Source: a virus
Direction: 5' to 3' (one strand)
IMG/VR virus record: IMGVR_UViG_3300028025_004808
Coordinates: 1-64,000 of that record
DNA length: 64,000 nt
Position numbers and translations under genes: made by a program. A model generated the notes under the pieces. The model did not search any database. It had not been told where the DNA came from and saw nothing but the letters and a program-made list of their open reading frames with translations. Numbering within the stretch: position 1 is the stretch's first letter; each line of letters begins with the position of its first letter. Of this stretch, positions 1 through 5,699 are shown piece after piece.

Positions 1-84
1 GGGGGGTAGGGGGGGGTAGGCATGCCTATCGGTTTGTGTCCAGCCTCCTGAGCCCCGAAACTTTTTCGCAGGCGTCGCAGGCGT
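1..84. repeat. G-rich tandem repeats at window edge
   Basis: Two perfect head-to-tail copies of the decamer GGGGGGTAGG fill positions 1-20, and two copies of CGCAGGCGT lie in tandem at 67-84, followed by another run of six G. No gene was found in positions 1-148. The left few hundred bases look richer in G+C than the rest of the window. The array may continue to the left of the window; whether it is a genome end, an origin element or a G-quadruplex-forming spacer cannot be told from here. Confidence 0.5.
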
Positions 85-148
85 GGGGGGAGCAGGCTGA
101 CAATATATGACTTTCCCCACTCTCTGGAAAGATTTATCCAATACTCCC

Positions 149-628
149 CTACAGAGAGGTCAGATGGTTCTTGTGCAACAGCCTCGTGCGAGTCGGGTCG
201 TAGTGCGCAGGTTCTGCGAGGTCCCAAGCGCTGTCGTAGTCAAGCCAGCCCCATACATCTACTTGTCGGAACTCAGGAGGCTCAGGGCGTGCTACGAAGA
301 GGACTAAGCCTTTGCCGAGTTGATGCTGGCGTACGGCTGCTGTTTCCCCTTTGCGGACGCGCCTCACCTCTATGTTGCTCCCTACATCTGGAACATCCCT
401 GTATCTGGCGTGTTCCGACTTATGCCATACATGGCCGGACCAGTAACGATTTGTTGCTTTTGCGACCGCCAATTCGCAAATCGCTGAAGCGACCTGTGCG
501 GTTCGGTCGTCTTCCATCAGTTCTTTTTTGTAGTGCGGAGCGTCGTTTTTATCCCAGTTAGCGGCGAATCTCGCTATCCCGACATTGCAGGCGTGTACAT
601 ATTCCCAGGGTTCTAACGTAATAAGCAT
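149..628 (-). CDS. Hypothetical phage protein (159 aa)
   Basis: I do not recognise a definite family. The start is the ATG at 626-628 and the protein is soluble, with many W, H and R residues. A central stretch around residues 75-90 reads RDVPDVGSNIEVRRVR, an acidic-then-E-x-R arrangement that could fit a PD-(D/E)XK-like or other small phosphodiesterase fold, but this is only a resemblance. It is the only leftward gene in the first 3 kb and diverges from the metallophosphoesterase gene at 705, with a 76-base spacer. It lies in the G+C-richer left edge, so its composition differs from its neighbours. Confidence 0.6.
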   Translation of the reverse strand: MLITLEPWEYVHACNVGIARFAANWDKNDAPHYKKELMEDDRTAQVASAICELAVAKATNRYWSGHVWHKSEHARYRDVPDVGSNIEVRRVRKGETAAVRQHQLGKGLVLFVARPEPPEFRQVDVWGWLDYDSAWDLAEPAHYDPTRTRLLHKNHLTSL

Positions 629-675
629 GAGGGCAGGATACCGCCATAAATATAAATACGCGCTTTGTGTTGCAG

Positions 676-689
676 TTAGATTTATCTAA
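676..689. promoter_or_regulatory. Palindrome TTAGAT-TT-ATCTAA upstream of phosphoesterase
   Basis: A perfect 6-base inverted repeat with a 2-base centre lies in the 76-base spacer between the leftward gene ending upstream and the rightward gene that starts at 705. Its location 16 bases before the start codon fits an operator or a site over the promoter of the rightward gene. No clear -35/-10 pair was found next to it. Confidence 0.35.
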
Positions 690-704
690 TGCTAGGGTTT
701 TGTC

Positions 705-1208
705 ATGCAAGTTAGGACTTTTTTAGTAGCAGACACCCACTGGGGACATCAGCGCATATGCGAGTTTTCCGAGAAACACGGCGACAAGTTGCGCCCTTGG
801 GATAGTGCCGCCGAGATGGACGAAGCGATGATTCAGTTGTGGAACGAAACTGTTCGCCCTAACGACAAAGTCATTCATCTCGGAGATGTTGCCATGCGGA
901 AAGAACATGTAAAAACAATGTCAAAACTACATGGTAAGAAACTGCTGGTTAAGGGCAATCACGACAATTTTGATTTGGCTACCTACACACCGCATTTTTA
1001 CGACATCGCAGGCGCTTTGTCTATTGACCGTTTTATGCTGACGCATATTCCTATTGCTTCACACCAGAAGTACCGCTACAGGGGGAATATCCACGGTCAC
1101 CTACATTCCGAGTCTTTGCCCGACCCTTGGTACCAGTGCGTAAGCGTTGAGCAGACAGGTTTCAAACCAGTTTTGTTTGAAGAAGTAAAAGCACGCTACG
1201 ATAATTAG
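705..1208 (+). CDS. Calcineurin-like metallophosphoesterase
   Basis: A 167-residue protein with the full motif order of the calcineurin-like phosphoesterase superfamily: D-T-H-W-G-H near residues 10-15, G-D-V-A near 61-64, G-N-H-D near 85-88, an H near 114 in LTHIP, and G-H-L-H near 130-133. These residues bind the two metal ions. Family members hydrolyse phosphomono- or diesters, and phage copies may act on nucleotides or nucleic acid ends; the substrate is not visible here. The length matches small single-domain members. The stop is followed one base later by the next start, so the two genes are co-transcribed. Confidence 0.88.
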   Translation: MQVRTFLVADTHWGHQRICEFSEKHGDKLRPWDSAAEMDEAMIQLWNETVRPNDKVIHLGDVAMRKEHVKTMSKLHGKKLLVKGNHDNFDLATYTPHFYDIAGALSIDRFMLTHIPIASHQKYRYRGNIHGHLHSESLPDPWYQCVSVEQTGFKPVLFEEVKARYDN

Positions 1209-1209
1209 C

Positions 1210-1860
1210 ATGCCCGAATTAAACGCAAACACGCCGCCTATTCATTGTTATGTGAGAGGCAACTTTTTAACAAATCAGAGACATAGTCATGACTTGAAGT
1301 TCCCTGTTGTTATCTTCGGTGTTGCATCCATTACAGATAGAGCGCCAGTGTTCCACTTCTTGATGGAAGACGGTGGAATTTGGTGGAGAGCACCTATTAA
1401 CGCTTTCTGCATGCGTGAAGACAGCCCTGTTGTGGACATTCATGACTTAGTGATGTGGAACTGTTTCTCTCCGTACATCACTGTCACTACATTTGAGCAC
1501 ATGCGAGGCAGGTCAATGACCTATGTAGACCGCCACAAGGAAGATGTAAACGGAAAGTACATGTTCACCCTTGACTGGCACCACCCAGATAATAATATTG
1601 TTGATTCTAATTACTCAATAAATTCAGCCAATCACAAATGCGGTCATGTTATTGAGAGAGCGGACGGCAACTTTGCCATTCAGCCGAATAATCGTGTACA
1701 TCTCTGGGACCCTTCGCATACAACCAAGAAGGGCGTTCACTTGATTGACCGTGAGGTAAGTGACGATATTTGGGGGGTAGAAGATGGTTCCAAATGGCTT
1801 ACTTCTGATGATTATTCTTATAATTACGATGTTCAAAACGTAGAGGAAAATAATGGATAA
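1210..1860 (+). CDS. Hypothetical protein (216 aa)
   Basis: No family is recognised. The protein is mixed alpha/beta by eye, rich in H, W, D and N, with no signal peptide or membrane segment. It begins one base after the phosphoesterase stop and its 3' end overlaps the start of the next small gene by 8 bases, so it belongs to the same operon. The His/Asp clusters (for example DWHHPDNN near residue 120) could bind metal, but no known catalytic motif is complete. It could be an accessory early protein. Confidence 0.7.
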   Translation: MPELNANTPPIHCYVRGNFLTNQRHSHDLKFPVVIFGVASITDRAPVFHFLMEDGGIWWRAPINAFCMREDSPVVDIHDLVMWNCFSPYITVTTFEHMRGRSMTYVDRHKEDVNGKYMFTLDWHHPDNNIVDSNYSINSANHKCGHVIERADGNFAIQPNNRVHLWDPSHTTKKGVHLIDREVSDDIWGVEDGSKWLTSDDYSYNYDVQNVEENNG

Positions 1861-2029
1861 ACAGACATTTAAATTCTGGGTTAACCGTTCTGGTGAACTA
1901 GAAGAAGATAGAAACAAATGGAAAGCAATCGCTAAAAGACTTTCTATTCCAGTTCATGACCCGAATTGTGAATACGCAGTTAAGTGTAGTTATTGTGACG
2001 CTTTGAAAGCAGTTGAGGAAATCAGATGA
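1853..2029 (+). CDS. Small protein with Cys cluster (58 aa)
   Basis: This short gene begins with an ATG that overlaps the preceding gene by 8 bases and ends in TGA that overlaps the next ATG (ATGA at 2026-2029). Both junctions are typical of translational coupling. The product starts MDKQTFKFWVNRSG and carries C-x5-C-x2-C in its second half (CEYAVKCSYC), which could hold a zinc ion. The function is unknown. Support comes from the tight packing, the lack of any other gene in this gap and the in-frame length. Confidence 0.65.
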   Translation: MDKQTFKFWVNRSGELEEDRNKWKAIAKRLSIPVHDPNCEYAVKCSYCDALKAVEEIR

Positions 2030-2217
2030 ACGAGGAACATTCTCTTAAAAAAGAACCACAAGACGAAGTAAGCAGGCAATACTTGATTGCCAAGGTTATG
2101 GAACTTGAGAATCAAATTCGTGAACTGCAAATTCGCATTCATGAAAGCGCTCATAAGTTAGATTCTTCTTTTCAAGAGCGCGAGTATTGGCAAAAACTTG
2201 CTGCGAGGCAGCAATAG
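2026..2217 (+). CDS. Small coiled-coil protein (63 aa)
   Basis: The start codon overlaps the upstream stop in an ATGA junction. From about residue 20 to the end the sequence has heptad spacing of I and L (MELENQIRELQIRIHES), so a single coiled coil is likely. No catalytic motif is present. It is probably a small early protein that dimerises; its function is unknown. Confidence 0.65.
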   Translation: MNEEHSLKKEPQDEVSRQYLIAKVMELENQIRELQIRIHESAHKLDSSFQEREYWQKLAARQQ

Positions 2218-2330
2218 TGGGCTCTATTGGTTCAGTTACCGACTTTGAGTTTATTTTTAAACTTTGGATTTATGGAACTCTTGCAGCCCACTACATTATG
2301 AAAAAAACGCTTTATAGCGTTTCAGTTTGA
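2217..2330 (+). CDS. Possible tiny membrane protein (37 aa, GTG start)
   Basis: A GTG at 2217 overlaps the preceding TAG by one base (TAGTG) and has GAGG at 2205-2208 as a plausible ribosome binding site. The frame stays open to TGA at 2328-2330. The product has a hydrophobic stretch (FEFIFKLWIYGTLAAHYI) that could cross the membrane. There is no homology argument, and the hairpin at 2305-2322 lies inside it, so this is only a candidate. Confidence 0.3.
   Translation: MGSIGSVTDFEFIFKLWIYGTLAAHYIMKKTLYSVSV
2305..2322 (+). terminator. Hairpin AAACGCT-TTAT-AGCGTTT upstream of thyX
   Basis: A perfect 7-base stem with a 4-base loop lies between the early small genes and thyX. It is followed by CAGTTTGATTT, not a clean U tract, so termination may be partial or it may act as an RNA processing or stability element. 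Confidence 0.35.
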
Positions 2331-2349
2331 TTTATCCAAAGGAAAAATA

Positions 2350-3039
2350 ATGCATTACAAAGAATTGCTAGATAACGGTTTTGTTCGTCTGGACGCCCAC
2401 ATGGCTGACGACATGTCTGTAGTCAACGCAGCCAGGGTTAGTTTCGCTAAGAACGAAGATGACAAGACTGAACTAACAAATGCTGATACGGGTCTTATCA
2501 ACTTTTTGATGCGCGAGAAGCATGGAACGCCTTTTGAGCATAACTCGTTTAGATTTCATGTCAAATGTCCACTTTTTGTTGCCAGAGAATGGTTCCGACA
2601 CAGAATTGGTTCTTTTAATGAATTCTCTGCTCGCTACTCAGAAGTTCCAAATGAATTTTTTATGCCAGAACTGAGTGTTGTTAGAACACAAGAAGGCAAA
2701 CCAGGCGCTTATAAATTTGAACAAGCAAATATGGATGTTGCACTACGCACCAAGGCAACCATTTCATCTTCTTATGAACAAGCGTACGACGCTTACAAAT
2801 CAATGATTGATGACGGCGTAGCAAAAGAACTCGCCAGAACGGTTCTTCCAGTTGGAATGTACACACAGTTTTATTGGACCGTGAATGCTCGTGCAATTAT
2901 GAATTTCTGCTCACTTCGGAGTGCGGAAACTGCACAAATGGAAATCCGTGATTACTCTGTTGCTGTTGAAGAAATATTTAGCAGCGTTATGCCTGCAACC
3001 GCCAAGGCTTGGGTGGAAAATGACAGGGTTGCTCCCTAA
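2350..3039 (+). CDS. thyX: FAD-dependent thymidylate synthase ThyX
   Basis: A 229-residue protein with the ThyX signature RHRIGSFNEFSARYS at about residues 83-97, which matches the R-H-R-x(7)-R-x-S motif of the family. ThyX makes dTMP from dUMP using methylenetetrahydrofolate as carbon donor and FAD/NADPH as reductant, working as a homotetramer. The length is normal. The C-terminal segment near residues 190-200 (LRSAETAQMEIR) matches the conserved dUMP-binding end of the family. AGGA at 2339-2342 sets the ATG start. Together with the ribonucleotide reductase at 5700 it supplies deoxynucleotides for phage replication. Confidence 0.96.
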   Translation: MHYKELLDNGFVRLDAHMADDMSVVNAARVSFAKNEDDKTELTNADTGLINFLMREKHGTPFEHNSFRFHVKCPLFVAREWFRHRIGSFNEFSARYSEVPNEFFMPELSVVRTQEGKPGAYKFEQANMDVALRTKATISSSYEQAYDAYKSMIDDGVAKELARTVLPVGMYTQFYWTVNARAIMNFCSLRSAETAQMEIRDYSVAVEEIFSSVMPATAKAWVENDRVAP

Positions 3040-3077
3040 AATTACTAATTAGGGAAAAATAAAATAGAAGGGTAAAA

Positions 3078-3281
3078 ATGTCAAAATACGAGTTCGGTTC
3101 TACTGGAATCCAAATCAAGGGCAAAGACTCTTATCATGTTGTAAAGGTTCATGAAAAAGACGAATGGCTGTTGCTTCGTAAGCGAGATGATAAATACTTC
3201 CAGGCAGCAGCATTTTCTTCACCAGATGAAGCACGTTCTTTTGTCAATGCTTGTGATTTGACCCTAGGCAAACTAAAGTAG
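3078..3281 (+). CDS. Hypothetical protein (67 aa)
   Basis: A small basic/acidic protein with no known motif. The ATG is preceded by AGAAGGGTAAAA, a good ribosome binding site. It reads as one compact alpha/beta domain (VVKVHEKDEWLLLRKRDDKY). It lies between thyX and tRNA-Arg in the same direction. Function unknown. Confidence 0.65.
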   Translation: MSKYEFGSTGIQIKGKDSYHVVKVHEKDEWLLLRKRDDKYFQAAAFSSPDEARSFVNACDLTLGKLK

Positions 3282-3288
3282 CCACATT

Positions 3289-3361
<73 letters not shown>

Positions 3362-3364
3362 CAA

Positions 3365-3652
3365 TTAAGAAATCAATTCCATCCCGAGTGGTAGAACTTT
3401 CATGCTCCTCGCAACACCCTGAGAAACAATAATAAGTTCCTGTTCTTCCATCTTTGAAAGAACCTTATGGGCGGTAGACGTAGAAAAAACACCTATGGCT
3501 GGCATTATGTCTCTAATGCTTGGTGCGTATCCATTCTCTTGTGAAAATTTCACAATAAAACTAACTACTGCAGTCTTTCGCTCTGATTCAACTCGCAATT
3601 CCGCTTCGGACCGAGTTTCACCTGGAAGCCTGTTCAACTTCGTTTTTCTCAT
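3365..3652 (-). CDS. LexA-like winged-helix DNA-binding protein
   Basis: A 95-residue protein whose core from about residue 28 to 85 matches the LexA N-terminal DNA-binding domain (IVKFSQENGYAPSIRDI, then a recognition helix STSTAHKVLSKMEEQELI). LexA proper has a C-terminal autoprotease; here the protein ends after the winged helix, so no self-cleavage is possible. It probably represses phage promoters. It is the last gene of a leftward cluster of small DNA-binding proteins and overlaps the upstream gene by 35 bases. The ribosome site AGAAAGG lies about 9 bases before the ATG. Confidence 0.75.
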   Translation of the reverse strand: MRKTKLNRLPGETRSEAELRVESERKTAVVSFIVKFSQENGYAPSIRDIMPAIGVFSTSTAHKVLSKMEEQELIIVSQGVARSMKVLPLGMELIS

Positions 3653-3956
3653 CGTTAAATACCTTTCTCTTTAGTTTTTGCTTGTCAATTTTTCGTTGAT
3701 AACGAATTTGCTCAACAATCTCCATCATATAGACGGCGATGTGATACTCGGGTCCCCAAATAGATATAGGGTGCAAGCCGATTTTGCTGGCAACATGCTC
3801 AGCATCATGAAGGGTTAATCCGTTCCTACTCCATCCGTAGAGGCGTTTTTTACGCACTCTTACAAGATGTTCAAGTTCAGCCATACCCGTGTCTGGGTAC
3901 ATCTTTAAAATGGCGTCAAAAGACAAAAGAGGTATAGGCAGTTCTGCGTCGGTCAT
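3618..3956 (-). CDS. Helix-turn-helix protein (112 aa)
   Basis: Residues about 38-72 read as a helix-turn-helix (RLYGWSRNGLTLHDAEHVAS followed by KIGLHPISIWGPEY), similar to small HTH proteins seen in actinobacteriophages. The C-terminal third is highly charged and helical. A regulator of the neighbouring promoters is the natural role; the binding site is not known, but the palindrome at 4203-4217 is a candidate. It overlaps the upstream HicA-like gene by 4 bases and the LexA-like gene by 35. Confidence 0.6.
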   Translation of the reverse strand: MTDAELPIPLLSFDAILKMYPDTGMAELEHLVRVRKKRLYGWSRNGLTLHDAEHVASKIGLHPISIWGPEYHIAVYMMEIVEQIRYQRKIDKQKLKRKVFNDEKNEVEQASR

Positions 3957-4168
3957 ACTGACCTTAGTTCAACGCCGTACAGTTTTCTGAACTGGCTTTT
4001 GATTGCCTTAATTGACTTTGGTGTGCCGTGGGTCATATAAACACGCCCACCGATTGACTCTGGTGGGTACAGTTTGTATACGCCTCTTTTGGTTTGCTCA
4101 ACACGGAAACCGATTGACTCAACTTCTCTTATGATGGCATTCATTTCCTTGATACCGTGATTTTTCAC
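3953..4168 (-). CDS. HicA-like small RNA-binding-fold protein
   Basis: About 71 residues from the GTG at 4168, which lies 5 bases after AGGAGG; an earlier in-frame GTG at 4174 would abut that ribosome site, so the later start is preferred. The pattern NAIIREVESIGFRVEQTKRG followed by KLYPP and THGTPKSIKAI resembles the HicA/YcfA double-stranded-RNA-binding fold. HicA toxins are mRNA interferases with an active-site His in G-S-H; here the matching place reads KRGVYKLY, so the catalytic His is absent. No HicB partner is next to it. It is more likely a DNA/RNA-binding regulator than a toxin. Confidence 0.55.
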   Translation of the reverse strand: MKNHGIKEMNAIIREVESIGFRVEQTKRGVYKLYPPESIGGRVYMTHGTPKSIKAIKSQFRKLYGVELRSV

Positions 4169-4202
4169 CGCCACCTCCTGTGACGATTGAAATGTATCTA
4201 GG

Positions 4203-4217
4203 GTTTATGGGATAAAC
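4203..4217. promoter_or_regulatory. Palindrome GTTTAT-GGG-ATAAAC
   Basis: A perfect 6-base inverted repeat with a 3-base centre lies in the spacer before the HicA-like/HTH/LexA-like leftward operon. Its position just upstream of a cluster of DNA-binding proteins makes it a candidate autoregulatory operator. Confidence 0.4.
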
Positions 4218-4249
4218 AACCCCGGTACGAACAAATTTTCGTAGAAAAT

Positions 4250-4537
4250 CTACTTCTTGAGGAAAGTGAGGATTTTCTTGAACCAAGACTTCTTGGATAC
4301 TGAAGAAATTACTTCAGCAATCTCGGCTACCACTTCTGGGTCAACTGAGATTTCTGCGATGTCATCAATCTTGATTACATTCTCTTCAATCTTCACTTTG
4401 GCTGGGCGTCCTGGCTTCTTTGCAGCAGCCTGCTTTGCCGGAGCCTTCTTTGCAGCAGCCTTCTTTGCAGCAGGCTTTTTAGCCGCTGTCTTTTTTGCTG
4501 TTGTCTTCTTCTTGGCTTGGGCTTTTTTCTGTGTCAT
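4250..4537 (-). CDS. Lys/Ala-rich histone-H1-like protein
   Basis: The first half (residues 1-50) is a string of AKK, AAKK and APAK repeats ending in PGRPAKVK, an AT-hook-like G-R-P core. The second half is an acidic helix followed by a short basic C-terminal tail (SKKSWFKKILTFLKK). Such tails bind DNA without sequence preference, as in histone H1 and bacterial Lsr2/Hc1-type proteins. It could condense phage DNA or alter host nucleoid structure. It diverges from the gene at 4608; the 70-base spacer contains a near -10 (TACAAT on the minus strand) and TTGTAA/TTACAA half sites. Confidence 0.75.
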   Translation of the reverse strand: MTQKKAQAKKKTTAKKTAAKKPAAKKAAAKKAPAKQAAAKKPGRPAKVKIEENVIKIDDIAEISVDPEVVAEIAEVISSVSKKSWFKKILTFLKK

Positions 4538-4607
4538 GTCCTGTCCTGTTTTATTGTAAATTGTGGTGTACTTACAAACTATATCACTCTTCTAGTAGTG
4601 TTTCGGC

Positions 4608-5237
4608 ATGGACGGTTTTTACCCAGATGAATTTTCAAAAATAGCATTGGCGCTTACTTCTGCGCAGATGGCTAAAAAAATCTTTATTGAAGAATCAGGC
4701 ATCGGTGAAGACCTTGCCTTCAATTTCATAGGCTGGAAAGAAGGCCGCATAGTAACAATCTGTCAAATGAGCCAAAAGCATATGAAAGACCTTCCTGTAG
4801 AAAGGCTTCAAAGATGCGCGTCAATGCTTAGGATGATTCGTGGATTTTGGAATGTAGACAGCATCACAATGGTGGCAGAAGGATACTGCTCTCCAGATAT
4901 TGAAAAAACTCGCGGTTTAGACTTATCTAAGGCTTTTCTTGATGACACAACTGGAGTGAGCGAATGCGTCACCGTAACACACGCAGAAGGCGACGATGTG
5001 GGTGGTGCTGAATTAACGCTTGTTTCTACTTCGTATAAATACAGACTCAACAGAAGAGCCGTATTTGAGCCCATAACTGTTTATCCAAACGGAGCGGTTA
5101 ACGTGTTAAGAGATAAGAGTTTTCCGGCGCTTCTTTATAAAATTGTAAGCGAAGATTACGATTCTGAGTACCTAGACGAAGATGAGACTGCAGAAGCAAT
5201 CAATAATCTAGGTTTTCACATACAAGTTTTCTATTAG
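4608..5237 (+). CDS. Hypothetical protein (209 aa)
   Basis: No family is recognised. The protein is acidic towards the C-terminus (DSEYLDEDETAEAI), with no membrane segment. The middle (RMIRGFWNVDSITMVAEGY) looks like a compact alpha/beta domain. Its stop codon ends exactly where the minus-strand tRNA-Ile begins, so the two transcripts meet head-on. It stands alone between two leftward features, with a weak ribosome site. Confidence 0.7.
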   Translation: MDGFYPDEFSKIALALTSAQMAKKIFIEESGIGEDLAFNFIGWKEGRIVTICQMSQKHMKDLPVERLQRCASMLRMIRGFWNVDSITMVAEGYCSPDIEKTRGLDLSKAFLDDTTGVSECVTVTHAEGDDVGGAELTLVSTSYKYRLNRRAVFEPITVYPNGAVNVLRDKSFPALLYKIVSEDYDSEYLDEDETAEAINNLGFHIQVFY

Positions 5238-5311
5238 TCCCCGGTCAGGGAATTGAACCCTGCTGCGGGTGTTTATAAGACACCTTGCGTCAACCAGACG
5301 CATCACCGGGG
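5238..5311 (-). tRNA. tRNA-Ile (anticodon UAU), non-canonical core
   Basis: On the minus strand there is an acceptor CCCCGGT/ACCGGGG, D stem TGCG/CGCA with loop TCTGGTTGA, anticodon stem GGTGT/ACACC with loop CTTATAA (anticodon TAT), and T stem CAGGG/CCCTG with loop TTCAATT. It would read AUA directly, whereas most bacteria use a lysidine-modified CAU tRNA. Position 8 is G and position 14 is U instead of the near-universal U8 and A14, which normally pair in the tertiary core. AUA codons are common in the tail genes. Confidence 0.85.
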
Positions 5312-5327
5312 GTGGTAAAATTCCTTA

Positions 5328-5636
5328 ATGATTAGTGGTCTTCCAGAAAAAGAAACATTGCCTGGCAATATAACAATTCACCGCGCCACTCGTCAACCAT
5401 GTCTTGTTTGCGGACACCCTACAGGCGACTGTGTTGGAGAGTTGGAAGCGCCAAAAAAAATAGTTGGCTTAACTGGAGGCGTAATAGAGTCAATCAAAGA
5501 CAAGCAAACGATTCTCGTAGAAGAAAATATTTACGAAGATAGACAAATTACTCCCTTCACAAAAGCGAGAGTAATTATTCATCACAAAGGCTCTTATGTG
5601 ACCCTGGAGCAAGCAAAAAATTTGGGTATTGCTTAG
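5328..5636 (+). CDS. Hypothetical protein with CxxC (102 aa)
   Basis: Residues 24-34 contain CLVCGHPTGDC, a short knuckle that could bind zinc. The rest looks beta-rich (ITPFTKARVIIHHKGSYVTL) and ends with a helix. No enzyme motif is seen. It lies just upstream of the ribonucleotide reductase gene in the same direction but is separated by a 63-base spacer with a palindrome, so it may not share its transcript. Confidence 0.65.
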   Translation: MISGLPEKETLPGNITIHRATRQPCLVCGHPTGDCVGELEAPKKIVGLTGGVIESIKDKQTILVEENIYEDRQITPFTKARVIIHHKGSYVTLEQAKNLGIA

Positions 5637-5662
5637 ACTGGTTTCCATCGACTAAGCGCGGT

Positions 5663-5679
5663 ATGATAATTCCTATCAT
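5663..5679 (+). promoter_or_regulatory. Inverted repeat ATGATA-N5-TATCAT before the reductase gene
   Basis: A perfect 6-base inverted repeat with a 5-base centre ends about 20 bases before the GTG start of the reductase gene. The right half TATCAT could also serve as a -10 element. A related ATGAT-GT-ATCAT element lies before the next gene at 7766-7777. Confidence 0.4.
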
Positions 5680-5699
5680 TAAACGAATACGGGGTACAC

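Noticed and set aside
2305-2322. A strong intrinsic terminator before thyX
   Set aside because: The stem is AT-containing and short and lacks a U tract, so it is listed only as a weak element.
3953-4168. A HicAB toxin-antitoxin system
   Set aside because: The HicA-like protein lacks the active-site His and no HicB-like gene is adjacent.
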